Part shown: positions 1 to 10,165 of the stretch, one piece after another
Layout: each line of letters begins with the position of its first letter
Numbering within the stretch: position 1 is the first letter of the stretch
Source of the DNA: Caballeronia sordidicola
Lineage (GTDB): Bacteria; Pseudomonadota; Gammaproteobacteria; Burkholderiales; Burkholderiaceae
NCBI RefSeq assembly: GCF_001544455.2
Contig: NZ_FCOC02000017.1
Coordinates: 62,001-126,000 of the forward strand
DNA: 64,000 bases
Direction: 5' to 3'
Notes under the pieces: model-generated
The model's database searches: none
Told to the model about the DNA's origin: nothing
The model's input: only the letters and a program-made list of their open reading frames with translations
Position numbers and translations under genes: made by a program

Positions 1-38
1 TGCAGACGAAGCCGTTCTTCAAGGGATTTGTTTTGCAT
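1..38 (-). CDS. possible 5' end of a leftward gene cut by the window edge
   Basis: On the minus strand an ATG at 38 opens a frame (M Q N K S L E E R L R L) that is still open at base 1. Only 12 codons are visible and no clear ribosome binding site precedes the ATG, so neither product nor reality of the gene can be judged. It would be divergent from the DedA gene that starts at 376. Listed because the edge cuts it. Confidence 0.25.
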   Translation of the reverse strand, partial: MQNKSLEERLRL

Positions 39-375
39 TCAGTTAACCGGTTCGGATTATTCGTGCGTTTATGTTACAGGAGCAGCATTTTGCGTGCGTG
101 ATGTTTCTAGTGAACGACAGTGCTTGCAAGTGAACGGTGCAAAGACATTTTTGCTGGTTCCATAATTGCATGCATCTCTGCAATGTCAGTCTTACCGGTG
201 AAGGCTTAACGCGGACCAACGGCGTTGTCGCCCTTATTCAAACAAACGAACGCGCTAGACCAAGATACTTCACAATCACCGCAGCATTTATGGAAAGCGG
301 TCAAGCGGCCGTCCTCTCCCGCCGACCTTGGATGGTCTTAAAATCCGACAAAAGAGCAGAGCCCCGGAGACGCAG
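39..375. other. non-coding stretch upstream of the DedA/PAP2 gene
   Basis: About 340 bases with lower GC than the following gene. It probably holds the promoter of the DedA pair and, if the leftward frame at the edge is real, a divergent promoter. I see no convincing ORF, hairpin terminator or RNA gene here. A GGAGA at 366-370 is the ribosome binding site of the next gene. Confidence 0.5.
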
Positions 376-2388
376 ATGGAGCATGCTTATTTCAAACTGC
401 TGCACGTCCTGGCAGGGCACCCGGGTTGGGCGCTGGCGGTCGTAGTGCTCGCTTCGTTCCTGGAGTCGATAGCATTCATTGGAACCTTCGTACCAGGCAG
501 CACGGCGATGTTCGTGGCCGGCGCGCTGGTCGGCACTGGCGTGCTCAACCTTGGCTGGGTTTTCGCATGCGCGATTGCCGGCGCGGTTGCGGGCGACGCC
601 GCGAGCTACTGGTTCGGATGCCGCTACAAGGACAGCATCGCGCAGTCGCGGCCGTTTCGAACGCATCCCGGCATGCTGGGTGCGGGTCAACGCTACTTCG
701 AAGCGCATGGCGCGAAGAGCGTGGTCTTTGCAAGGTTTATCGCGCCGCTGCGTGCAGTCGTGCCCGTGGTCGCCGGCATGCTCGGCATGCGCTCGTCGCG
801 CTTCCTTGCAATCAACATTGTGTCCGCGCTGATCTGGGCGCCCTTGCATATTCTTCCGGGCGTGGTATTCGGGGCATCGATAGAACTCGCGGGCGCGGTA
901 TCGTTCAGGCTCGTGGTCTTGCTGGCGATCGCGGTCGCGGTGACGTGGTTCACCTTCAAGCTGACCGCGCTGCTGGTATCCCACGCACGCGCCTGGACGG
1001 ACGCGTCGCGCCGCCGGGTGCTTGCCTGGGCGCGCCGCCATGACCGCGGTTTCGCGGGGCGCGTGGTGCTTGGCGTGCTCGATCCGAAGCATCAGGCCGC
1101 AGCGCTTATTGCCGTCATCTCCGTGTTGCTGCTGGTATCGGCTTCGGTGTTCTTCTCCATCTTGCACGACGTGTCGCACGGCGATCCGCTGGTTCAAATC
1201 GACGTATCGGTTTACCGCTTCCTTCAGGCTTTCCGGTCATCATGGGGCGACGCCGTCCTCGCGGTATTCTCGACGCTCGGCAGCGTCCCGACGCTCGGTG
1301 CACTCGTCATCCTGGTGGTCGTATGGATGGCGATCGAGCGCCGCTGGCGCACCATGGCTTACTGGCTGACCGCCGTCGCATTCTCGCAGTTACTGATCCT
1401 CGCAATCCAGATCACGACGGTGCATCCGCTGCCCGGCGAAGTTGCGTCCGGGCTGCGCGCGTTTCCAAGCAACCACGTTGCGGCGAGCGTGGTCATCTAT
1501 GGATTCCTGGCGTTCCTGATCGCGCGCCGCGTGGGCATGGCATCGAGAATCCTGACCGCAATGGTCACGCTCGCCATCCTGTTTTCGGTTGCATTTGCAG
1601 GCGTGTATTTCGGCCACTTCACGTTCTCCGATGCCGTTGGCGGTGCGGCGTTGGCGGCGGCCTGGGTCTTCCTGATTGCGCTGACCGCGGTGTGGCGATA
1701 CCCCGCGAAGCCGCCCGCCCGCCCGATGATGCCCGCCATTGTTCTGGCGCTGGTTGGCGCGAGCGTCGTGCTGCAATCGGAAGCGAGCATTCGGGCAACG
1801 GCGCAGGAACCTGCACCCGCGCAAATCAAGGTGACGGCGCTGCAATGGACGGATACCGTGTGGCGGACCTTTTCTTGCTACCGATCCAGCATGGACGGCG
1901 ACCGGCGTGAGCCGATCACTATTCAATGGAGCGCAACCGCCGCGCAGATCAGTGCGCAATTGAAGGAGCGGGGCTGGACGAAGGGAACGCGTTTATCGGC
2001 GCGCAGTATCTTGTCGCTTGTTTCACCGAACGCAACGGCGACCGAGTTGCCTGTGTTGCCGCGACTGAACAATGGTGAACCCTCGGCGCTTGTTTTCACG
2101 CGCGAACACTTGAGCGCCGACGAACGCGATGTCCTGCGTTTCTGGCCCACGACGTATGTGGTCGAGCATCGGGGAGGACAGGCGCCCACGCCGATCTGGC
2201 TCGGCGCATTGGTTCACGAGCGGCTGGTGCGTCCGGCGTGGCCGTTCAACGTCTTGCGGCCCGACAAAGGCGTTGCATCGATGATCGCAACACACGGCGA
2301 CGGCTCGCCGTGGCATGAACTGGAGGTCGCGAGAAGCGCCGGTTGCGGTGGCATTCCTGTCACGCTCGTGGCCTCGGACGAACGATAA
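376..2388 (+). CDS. DedA / PAP2 / LssY C-terminal fusion membrane protein
   Basis: A 670-residue inner-membrane protein with three parts. The first is an N-terminal DedA (SNARE-associated) domain at about 1-200, the second a PAP2-like six-helix domain at about 250-430, and the third an LssY-type C-terminal domain at about 470-650. DedA proteins are linked to lipid scrambling and envelope homeostasis; PAP2 domains remove phosphate from lipids. The start was chosen at 376 because GGAGA lies 5 bases upstream; an in-frame ATG at 328 lacks a site. The PAP2 motifs are degenerate. In motif 1 the usual Lys and Arg are Gln345 and Leu352. Motif 2 reads PSNH (364-367). In motif 3 the Arg is Gly409 and the nucleophile His position is Phe415, with a His at 414 and Asp419 kept. 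The phosphatase may therefore be inactive. Next to a second DedA gene 84 bp downstream. Confidence 0.85.
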   Translation: MEHAYFKLLHVLAGHPGWALAVVVLASFLESIAFIGTFVPGSTAMFVAGALVGTGVLNLGWVFACAIAGAVAGDAASYWFGCRYKDSIAQSRPFRTHPGMLGAGQRYFEAHGAKSVVFARFIAPLRAVVPVVAGMLGMRSSRFLAINIVSALIWAPLHILPGVVFGASIELAGAVSFRLVVLLAIAVAVTWFTFKLTALLVSHARAWTDASRRRVLAWARRHDRGFAGRVVLGVLDPKHQAAALIAVISVLLLVSASVFFSILHDVSHGDPLVQIDVSVYRFLQAFRSSWGDAVLAVFSTLGSVPTLGALVILVVVWMAIERRWRTMAYWLTAVAFSQLLILAIQITTVHPLPGEVASGLRAFPSNHVAASVVIYGFLAFLIARRVGMASRILTAMVTLAILFSVAFAGVYFGHFTFSDAVGGAALAAAWVFLIALTAVWRYPAKPPARPMMPAIVLALVGASVVLQSEASIRATAQEPAPAQIKVTALQWTDTVWRTFSCYRSSMDGDRREPITIQWSATAAQISAQLKERGWTKGTRLSARSILSLVSPNATATELPVLPRLNNGEPSALVFTREHLSADERDVLRFWPTTYVVEHRGGQAPTPIWLGALVHERLVRPAWPFNVLRPDKGVASMIATHGDGSPWHELEVARSAGCGGIPVTLVASDER

Positions 2389-2472
2389 CGCCGACTATGG
2401 AACGCATCAGCGCCAACGCATGATGCAACATTGCGGGCATACCGCGTAATGAAGGTTTGGGGAGGCGGCCAC

Positions 2473-3444
2473 TTGATCCAGATTCCACCGTCGGCGATAA
2501 CCAGTTGGGGCAGCGCAGTCGTTTTCGTCAACGTGCTGGTGACGCGGCTTGGCGTGCCATTGCCGATCATCCCCGTGCTTCTGTTTGCGGGCTCGGCGAT
2601 CGCAGCCGGCCTTCTGGTCTTCTCGCACGTCTTGCTCGCCGCGGTGCTGGCGGCATTGATCGGCGACTTCGCGTGGTTTTCCGCAGGACGGATCTATGGC
2701 GCGCGCCTCACGGATTTTTTCTCGCGCCGCTCGCTTTCCGTCGATGCCAGCATCCGGACCACGCGCAATCTGTTCGAGCGCTTCGGTATTGCGATTGTTG
2801 CCGTGGCGAAATTCGTTCCGGGACTCGCGCTCATCACGCCGCCATTGATGGGCACGACGATGATTTCGCCGCTGAAGTTCGTTGCGTGGGACGCGGCCGG
2901 TACGCTTGCGTGGGCCTCGTTCTGGCTGTTGGGCGGGGCGCTGTTTGAGCAGCAGTTGGCGATGCTGTTAATAGTGTTGAGGCCATACGGCGCGTCTATT
3001 CTGGACGTGCTCGCGGCTTCCGCGCTGTTCTACCTGATTTATCGATACGTCTTGCGCTGGCGCGTCAGGCGCTGGCTGCGCCGCAGGGTCATCACGCCGC
3101 GCAAGCTCAGTGAACTGATGCGGTCGAACTCGCCGCCAGTGGTTGTCGATGCACGCAAGTGCGCTGATCGCGACGAACAGGGCGTCCGGATTCCCGGCGC
3201 GCGTTTGCTTGATCCGGACTTCTTGGAAAGTATCGATATCGCGCTTCGTGCCGCCACGATCGTGGTCTATTCCTCTTCGAGCGATGTCGCCGCACGCCGG
3301 GTAAGCCGCCGGCTACGCGCAAAAGGCTTCGTGAATGTGCGGACGTTGTACGGCGGACTGGACGAATGGGTTCGGCTCGGTTACGCGGTCGAACCGCTGC
3401 CGCCTGATTTCGATGCAATGGGCGCATCCATGGCGCGATCCTGA
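2473..3444 (+). CDS. DedA-family membrane protein with C-terminal rhodanese-like domain
   Basis: A 323-residue protein: a DedA domain with several membrane segments (about 15-195), a basic linker, and a rhodanese-like fold at about 210-310. A TTG start at 2473 is preferred because GGGGAGG lies 7 bases before it; the ATG at 2449 and TTG at 2431 have no such site. In rhodaneses the catalytic Cys opens the active-site loop; here the loop reads Y-S-S-S-S-D with Ser267 at the expected Cys position, so sulfur transfer is unlikely and the domain may only bind a partner. It follows the DedA/PAP2 gene on the same strand, likely as one transcript. Confidence 0.82.
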   Translation: MIQIPPSAITSWGSAVVFVNVLVTRLGVPLPIIPVLLFAGSAIAAGLLVFSHVLLAAVLAALIGDFAWFSAGRIYGARLTDFFSRRSLSVDASIRTTRNLFERFGIAIVAVAKFVPGLALITPPLMGTTMISPLKFVAWDAAGTLAWASFWLLGGALFEQQLAMLLIVLRPYGASILDVLAASALFYLIYRYVLRWRVRRWLRRRVITPRKLSELMRSNSPPVVVDARKCADRDEQGVRIPGARLLDPDFLESIDIALRAATIVVYSSSSDVAARRVSRRLRAKGFVNVRTLYGGLDEWVRLGYAVEPLPPDFDAMGASMARS

Positions 3445-3739
3445 TTGCAGCTTCAACGACCACCCGTGTGTATCCATGCGTTTGTGGGGATGCGCTGCGC
3501 GCGGGCGCATGGCTAAATACTCCCAACGATGCACGGGGACAAGCTGACATCGATCAGTTCAGCATCGGATATCGGGGAAAAGCAGCGCGTTCGAGGGGAG
3601 AGGTGGCGTGCCGGCGACTGGACGAGGCGAGACGTCCGGTCGTCGGCGGCGCTGCGTAGTATCGAAACGAGGCGAGACGTCCGGTCGTCGGCGGCGCTGC
3701 GTAGTATCGAAACCTGACTTGAAAACGAAAACGCCGCGT
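3445..3739. other. intergenic region between convergent DedA and iclR-type genes
   Basis: About 295 bases between two convergent genes. It contains a perfect tandem duplication (listed separately) and no recognisable gene. Short frames across it exist only because the 45-bp period is a multiple of three; they have no ribosome binding site and strongly biased composition. Confidence 0.6.
3622..3713. repeat. two perfect tandem copies of a 45-bp unit
   Basis: Bases 3622-3666 are repeated exactly at 3667-3711, and identity runs two bases further (47 matching positions at offset 45). The unit starts ACGAGGCGAGACGTCC and ends GTAGTATCGAA. There is no spacer between the copies, so this is a tandem duplication and not a CRISPR. 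It lies just beyond the 3' end of the iclR-type gene. Confidence 0.95.
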
Positions 3740-4531
3740 TCAACCGCCGCTTGCGCCAGGTTCCCAATACACGTTCAAACCCATCAATTCAGTCAGCGTC
3801 TGCGCCGCCGCTTTCATGCGTTCGCCGACTTCGTTCATTGCGGGCACGGGCGCGTTATCGATGCGTTCTATAAATGGCGTTGTCAGCGTGGCAATTGCAT
3901 GTCCGGTGCGTCCAAATACCGGGTACGCGAGATTCTTCACGCCCCTGACTTGCCGGCTAGGCATTCGCGCATGTCCGCGCTCGCGGATTCGCGCGAGATC
4001 GGCGGCAAGCTGTTTTGCATCGACAGGCAGTTCGCCATCTACCGGGACGTGAAGCTTCAACATGCGCTTGCGTTCGAGTTCTTCTTGGAACGCCATCAAG
4101 ACCTGACCCGAAGCGGTATCGGTCATGCCGATCAGCGTGCCCACCTTCAACGAAAACCCCCACCGTTCGGGGCTTTCCACGCCCGCAACAATCAGCACGC
4201 GGCCGTCCTGATACACGCACAAATGGAACGATTGCCGCACGTCGTTGGCGAGTTGCGTCATCAGCGGCAAGGCGGTGGTCACGAGCGACCGAACCGGTTG
4301 ATGCCTGTGCGCAAGCTGAAATAGCAATAGCGACAACACGTATCGATCACCCATGGCGAGCAGGTATCCGCGCGTCTCGAGCGTGACGACCATGCGGAAA
4401 ATTTCCGCGGTGGTGCGCCCGAGCGTCTTGCCAAGGTCGGCCAGCGACAAGCCCTCCGGATGGCTCGCCAGCAATTCGATAATGTCCAGCCCCTTCTCGA
4501 GCGCCGGCGCCGAATATCGCGTGGTGTCCAA
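3740..4531 (-). CDS. IclR-family transcriptional regulator
   Basis: A 263-residue regulator with an N-terminal winged helix (about 8-70, with the usual L-A-D-L-G-K-T-L-G-R helix) and a C-terminal IclR effector-binding domain (about 85-250). IclR proteins bind small metabolites and usually control adjacent catabolic operons. The start is a TTG at 4531 preceded by GGAGGG; no in-frame ATG is available close by. It is divergent from a sugar-type ABC importer with an enolase and a mutarotase, which it most likely controls, probably from the palindrome at 4651-4662. The inducer is unknown. Confidence 0.88.
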   Translation of the reverse strand: MDTTRYSAPALEKGLDIIELLASHPEGLSLADLGKTLGRTTAEIFRMVVTLETRGYLLAMGDRYVLSLLLFQLAHRHQPVRSLVTTALPLMTQLANDVRQSFHLCVYQDGRVLIVAGVESPERWGFSLKVGTLIGMTDTASGQVLMAFQEELERKRMLKLHVPVDGELPVDAKQLAADLARIRERGHARMPSRQVRGVKNLAYPVFGRTGHAIATLTTPFIERIDNAPVPAMNEVGERMKAAAQTLTELMGLNVYWEPGASGG

Positions 4532-4650
4532 AGTCCCTCCGTCATTTACAGAATGTTCGCCTGCTTGTGTGGCGTGATTGTAGACCCGCCAACGCGCCTC
4601 CTTCGATAGAAAAAGCGCGCCTTCGTCCTTCGGGAAAACACCGACATAAA

Positions 4651-4662
4651 TTCATATATGAA
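4651..4662. promoter_or_regulatory. perfect 12-bp palindrome, candidate IclR operator
   Basis: TTCATATATGAA at 4651-4662 equals its own reverse complement and lies in the 192-bp divergent region between the IclR gene and the ABC importer. IclR-family operators are short AT-rich palindromes, so position and form fit. Assignment to this regulator is inference. Confidence 0.45.
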
Positions 4663-4723
4663 AGAGCGTTTTATCTCTAAAATGATTTGCATCGGTGAAG
4701 AGTGCGACAAACAAGGGGCGCTG

Positions 4724-5788
<1,065 letters not shown>

Positions 5789-5846
5789 AAGAACACACGA
5801 AAGCTCTGGCGCGAGACGTCACGGCATATAACAAAGGAGATGCACC

Positions 5847-7178
5847 ATGCGTAAAGACTCGATGAAAACCGCGGTGAAGATCGCCGTATCCGTGCTGGCT
5901 CTAGCAAGCCTGGCCGCAACAACCGCTGCACGCGCCGAGAACGAATACAAAGGCTATACGCTGCGCGTGAAGCTGATTGGCGGCGTGCAATACGAAGCGC
6001 TTTACACGCGTATTCCGCTCTGGGAAAAGGAAACTGGCGCGAAGGTCGAGATCATCTCGCGCAAGAGTCACTTCGAGCTTGATCGCGAGTTGAAGCAGGA
6101 CATTGCGTCTCAGCATATCGACTATTGCGTGTCCTCGAATCACACGAACTTTTCCGCGCAATACCCGATCTTCCGTGATCTCAAAGGCTTGTTCCCCGCG
6201 AACTATCTCGCGGCGTTCGCGCCGGCGCTATTGAAGCAGTCCGAGGTGAAGGGGCAACTCGTGCAGATTCCGAGGTCGACGGACATTGAAGCGCTCTACT
6301 ACAACAAGACTGCCTACACCGATCCCGCGAATCGCGGTGCCTACAAGCAGAAGTTTGGTCAGGATCTCGCGCCGCCAAAGAACTTTGCCGAGTTCACGCA
6401 GCAAGCCACGTTCTTTACCAAGGCGCCGAATTTCTATGGAACGCAATTCCCCGGCAAGGACGAGGCGCTGACAGGCACGTTCTATTCGCTGCTGGTCGCA
6501 AACGGCGGCCAGTTACTCGATGGCAAGATGAAGCCGGTCTTCAATTCACCGGCCGGCGTAAAGACGCTTGACTGGTTCGTGAATCTCTATAAAGCCGGCG
6601 TGGTGCCCAAGGGCGTTCCAAGCTATGTCTGGGACGATCTGGGCAATAACTTTGCATCGGGCAAGGTCGCGCTTGATCTCGACTGGCCGGGATTTGCGTC
6701 GTTCTATAACGACCCCAAGACGTCGAAGCTCGCCGGCAATGTAGGCGTGGTCCGCGCGCCGCTGGGCGCCGCGAACAAGCGGCCGGGCTGGTCCGGTTCG
6801 CATAGCTTCTCCATTACCAAAGTCTGCGCGCGGCCGGAAGTGGCGGCGAGCTTTATCCAGTTTCTGACAAGCAAGGATTCGCAACTGGTTGAAGCGCGGC
6901 TCGGCTCCATTCCTTCGCGCGTGGATGCGCAGCAAGCCATCGTCCAGGAGTTCAAGACGAAGGACGATCACTTCATGGCGGATGCAATTGCCACGTTTAG
7001 CCAAGCCGCAAAGGAAGACTCGTTCACACCGCCGCGCATTGCGCAATGGAACGAAATTTCCAATGCGTTATGGCCGGAGTTGCAGAAGGCGATCATTGGC
7101 GATGAAACCTCGCAGCAAGCGCTCGACAAAGCCGCGAAGAAAGTTGCGGACATCATGCAGGACGCGGCGGACCAGTAA
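5847..7178 (+). CDS. ABC transporter extracellular solute-binding protein (family 1)
   Basis: A 443-residue periplasmic binding protein with a cleavable signal peptide of about 30 residues ending A-R-A-E. The remainder has the two-lobed MalE/UgpB-type (SBP family 1) organisation; the W-S-G-S-H-S-F-S-I segment near residue 310 and a helical C-terminus are typical. The start at 5847 follows AAGGAG 8 bases upstream. It sits between the ATPase and the permeases and should define the substrate of this importer, which I infer to be an acid sugar or sugar derivative from the downstream enolase and mutarotase. Confidence 0.88.
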   Translation: MRKDSMKTAVKIAVSVLALASLAATTAARAENEYKGYTLRVKLIGGVQYEALYTRIPLWEKETGAKVEIISRKSHFELDRELKQDIASQHIDYCVSSNHTNFSAQYPIFRDLKGLFPANYLAAFAPALLKQSEVKGQLVQIPRSTDIEALYYNKTAYTDPANRGAYKQKFGQDLAPPKNFAEFTQQATFFTKAPNFYGTQFPGKDEALTGTFYSLLVANGGQLLDGKMKPVFNSPAGVKTLDWFVNLYKAGVVPKGVPSYVWDDLGNNFASGKVALDLDWPGFASFYNDPKTSKLAGNVGVVRAPLGAANKRPGWSGSHSFSITKVCARPEVAASFIQFLTSKDSQLVEARLGSIPSRVDAQQAIVQEFKTKDDHFMADAIATFSQAAKEDSFTPPRIAQWNEISNALWPELQKAIIGDETSQQALDKAAKKVADIMQDAADQ

Positions 7179-7212
7179 CGCTTGATCCAACCGAAACGAC
7201 TCCAGGCTTCCG

Positions 7213-8154
7213 ATGCAATCCAACACGCCTTATTCGATCGGCGGCGAGCCCGCTCTGGCAACACCGCGCTGGCGTATTCCGCTGCCGGTCAAACTGCTTT
7301 TGCCCGCGTTTTTCGCAGTCGGGTTAGTGGTTGTGCTGCCGCTGTTGTTCTCGTTTTATACGAGCTTCACGGCTTACCGTCTCACTGATCCGGACACGCT
7401 TTCGCACTGGATCGGCTGGCGCAATTACGGGCGTGCGTTTGCGAACGCGGACTTCTGGGCCGCGTTCGGACGCACGATCCTGTTCCTGACCGTCGCGCTG
7501 AATCTGGAACTCCTGCTTGGCCTTGGCGTTGCGCTGCTGCTCAATCAGGTGACCAGGGGACAGCGCGCACTGCGCACGGTGATGATGTTTCCCATGATGT
7601 TTTCGCCGGTCCTCGTCGGCTTCCAGTTCAAGTTCATGCTCAACGACAGCACAGGCATTGTGAACAACCTGATGCAGACGTTGTTCGGCGCCAAGTCGGC
7701 GTTTCCGTTTCTTGTCGATGCAAACTCGGCACTTGCGTCGTTGATCGCGGCGGAGGTCTGGAACTCCACGCCAATCTTCGCGGTGATCCTGCTCGCGGGT
7801 TTGATGGCGTTGCCAAAGGACCCCATAGAAGCGTCGAAGGTCGATGGCTGCACGTCGTGGCAAACCTTCAGGTACGTGACGCTGCCGTACCTGATGCCAT
7901 TCGTTTATATATCGATGACGATTCGCTCACTCGATGTCGGCCGCGCCTACGACATCGTGCGCATCATGACGAACGGCGGTCCGGGCGGACGCACGGAGTT
8001 GCTCTGGACGATGGTCGGCCGCATTGCCTACGACGATTCGCGCATGGGTTATGCAAACGCGATTGCGTACGTTTCGGTGCTCGTGTCGATTCTCTTCACG
8101 CTGTATTTTTTCCGCAAGCTAAGCGGTGCGCGCAAACACATGGGGCCAGCCTGA
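7213..8154 (+). CDS. ABC transporter permease (MalF/UgpA type)
   Basis: A 313-residue inner-membrane permease with about six membrane segments. The cytoplasmic EAA loop is visible (E-A-S-K-V-D-G-C near residue 210), through which the permease docks to the ATPase. Bases 7179-7212 separate it from the binding-protein gene. The next permease begins 4 bases after its stop, so the two halves are probably translated together. Confidence 0.88.
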   Translation: MQSNTPYSIGGEPALATPRWRIPLPVKLLLPAFFAVGLVVVLPLLFSFYTSFTAYRLTDPDTLSHWIGWRNYGRAFANADFWAAFGRTILFLTVALNLELLLGLGVALLLNQVTRGQRALRTVMMFPMMFSPVLVGFQFKFMLNDSTGIVNNLMQTLFGAKSAFPFLVDANSALASLIAAEVWNSTPIFAVILLAGLMALPKDPIEASKVDGCTSWQTFRYVTLPYLMPFVYISMTIRSLDVGRAYDIVRIMTNGGPGGRTELLWTMVGRIAYDDSRMGYANAIAYVSVLVSILFTLYFFRKLSGARKHMGPA

Positions 8155-8158
8155 CATC

Positions 8159-9019
8159 ATGAGCGATATGGCAATCAAAGGCGCATTCATGCGCAAGTCG
8201 GCAATGTGGTTCGGCGTGTTTATCGTCATGGCGATCATCTGTTTGCCCGGGCTTTGGGTCGTGCTCAACGCGTTCAGGTCCAACGTGGCGATCCTCTCGA
8301 ATCAATCGCCGCTGGTTGGATCGAGTTACACACTGGATAACTTCAAAAGCATGTTCGGCTATGGGCAGATGGCGTCGCTGCCCATCAGCCAGTATTTCAT
8401 TAATTCCGTGATCATCTCCTGCGTGAGCACGGTTGCCGCGCTTGCCGTGGGCATACTTGGCGGCTACGCATTCGCGCGCTTCGACTTCAAGCACAAGAAG
8501 CTCATGTTCGTCACGCTGATGCTCACGCGCGCCATTCCGGGCATTGCGTTGTCGTTGCCTATCTTCATGCTTTGGGCGTGGACGGGGCTGCTCGATACAC
8601 GCATTGGCGTAATTCTGGTCTATCTCGCGATGAACGTGCCGTTCACCGTATGGCTCATCGATGGCTTCTTTCGCGAGGTTCCGATCGAGTTGTCGCAAGC
8701 CGCGCAAATCGATGGATGCAATCGCTGGCAAGCATTCTGGCGCATCGAGTTGCCGCTTGCAAAAAGCGGCATTGCGTCGGCGGGCATATTCGCTTTTCTC
8801 ACGAGCTGGAACGAGTTCGCGCTCGCCACGCAGTTGTGCCGAAGCCCCGACACCAAGACATTGCCCGTTGGGCTCATGGACTTTACCGCGCAGTTCTCCG
8901 TCGACTGGGCCGGCATGTGTGCAATGGCCGTGATCATCATCATTCCGGCAATCGTGCTGACGTTCATTGTGCAGAAACACTTGATCGCGGGCCTGACGCT
9001 CGGCGGCGTCAAGGGTTGA
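8159..9019 (+). CDS. ABC transporter permease (MalG/UgpE type)
   Basis: A 286-residue second permease half with about six membrane segments and an EAA loop (E-L-S-Q-A-A-Q-I-D-G-C) near residue 185. The start at 8159 lies 4 bases after the stop of the first permease; an in-frame ATG at 8126 would overlap that gene and is less likely. Together with its partner it forms the membrane channel of the importer. Confidence 0.87.
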   Translation: MSDMAIKGAFMRKSAMWFGVFIVMAIICLPGLWVVLNAFRSNVAILSNQSPLVGSSYTLDNFKSMFGYGQMASLPISQYFINSVIISCVSTVAALAVGILGGYAFARFDFKHKKLMFVTLMLTRAIPGIALSLPIFMLWAWTGLLDTRIGVILVYLAMNVPFTVWLIDGFFREVPIELSQAAQIDGCNRWQAFWRIELPLAKSGIASAGIFAFLTSWNEFALATQLCRSPDTKTLPVGLMDFTAQFSVDWAGMCAMAVIIIIPAIVLTFIVQKHLIAGLTLGGVKG

Positions 9020-9043
9020 ATCAAGCTGAGAGGAAATAGAAGA

Positions 9044-10162
9044 ATGACAACTATCGATACCATCGACATTCGTCAGGTCGACCTGCAACCCAAGGTAAAA
9101 CGCACGGACGCAATCCAGTCGTTCGTGGTCCAGGAAACGGTGCTCGTCACGATCCATTGCAGCGACGGCAGCACAGGCACGGGTTATACGTACACCATTG
9201 GCACGGGTGGGTCGTCAATCGTTGCGCTATTGCACGATCATCTCGCACCACGTCTGATTGGCCGAAATCCAGCGGAGTACGAAGCAATCTGGCGTGACCT
9301 GTTTTTTCACACGCACGCCACGGCGGTCGGCGCGATCACGAGCCTGGCGCTCGCGGCTATCGATACCGCCTTGTGGGACCGCAATACGCGGGTGGCAAAC
9401 ATCCCCTTGTGGATTGCGGCGGGCGGCGCAAAGCCGCGCACGCGCACGTATTCCACCGAGGGCGGGTGGCTGCATTTGCCGGATAAGGAACTCGTCGATC
9501 AAACCGTGCAGGCGCGCGACGCTGGCTTTCATGGCGCGAAGATCAAGGTTGGCCGCGCGCATCTGGCGGAAGACATGCGGCGGCTCACAGCGGTTCGCGA
9601 AGCCATGGGCGATGACTTCGAGATCATGGTCGATGCAAACCAGGGCTTCACGTTGTCGGAAGCCATCCGGCGTGCAAACGCATTCGAACCGCTGCGTCTC
9701 GCATGGCTCGAAGAGCCTATGCCCGCTGAAAACATCGCCGCGCATCGGCGTTTAAATGCGGCAAGCTCAACGCCCGTTGCCGTCGGCGAATCGATGTATC
9801 ACCCGGCGCAGTTCGCTGATTACCTGAAAGGGGATGCATGCTCGATCGTGCAGGCGGACGTGGCGCGCATTGGCGGGATCACGCCGTGGCTCAAGGTTGC
9901 GCATCTCGCGGAAACCATGAACGTGTCGATCTGCCCGCACTTCCTGATGGAGTTGCATGTGAGTCTGTGCGCCGCCGTGCCTAACGCAACGTGGCTTGAA
10001 TACATTCCGCAACTCGACGCGTTGACGGGCAAGCAGGTCCAGATCGAGCAAGGCTATGCGGTCGCGCCAATGGAACCGGGTATTGGGATCGACTGGGATT
10101 GGGACGCGATTCATGGAACGCAGCGCACGTATGTTCGCGTGGATGGCCGCGCGGCGGCATGA
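9044..10162 (+). CDS. enolase-superfamily acid-sugar dehydratase (mandelate racemase subgroup)
   Basis: A 372-residue enzyme of the mandelate racemase/muconate lactonizing family. Visible catalytic residues are a K-x-K motif (Lys166, Lys168), metal ligands Asp197, Glu223 and Glu249, and an Asp272-His299 dyad spaced by 27 residues as in mandelate racemase. This places it in the MR subgroup, whose members mostly dehydrate acid sugars by removing the proton alpha to a carboxylate. The exact substrate cannot be read from sequence; a galactarate/talarate-like or aldonate substrate is possible. A GAGGAAA site precedes the ATG. Cotranscribed with the ABC importer and a mutarotase. Confidence 0.85.
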   Translation: MTTIDTIDIRQVDLQPKVKRTDAIQSFVVQETVLVTIHCSDGSTGTGYTYTIGTGGSSIVALLHDHLAPRLIGRNPAEYEAIWRDLFFHTHATAVGAITSLALAAIDTALWDRNTRVANIPLWIAAGGAKPRTRTYSTEGGWLHLPDKELVDQTVQARDAGFHGAKIKVGRAHLAEDMRRLTAVREAMGDDFEIMVDANQGFTLSEAIRRANAFEPLRLAWLEEPMPAENIAAHRRLNAASSTPVAVGESMYHPAQFADYLKGDACSIVQADVARIGGITPWLKVAHLAETMNVSICPHFLMELHVSLCAAVPNATWLEYIPQLDALTGKQVQIEQGYAVAPMEPGIGIDWDWDAIHGTQRTYVRVDGRAAA

Positions 10163-10165
10163 ATC

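Noticed and set aside
3622-3713. CRISPR-like repeat (unit ends in ATCGAAAC)
   Set aside because: The two copies are directly adjacent with no spacer, there are only two, and no cas gene is nearby. It is a tandem duplication.
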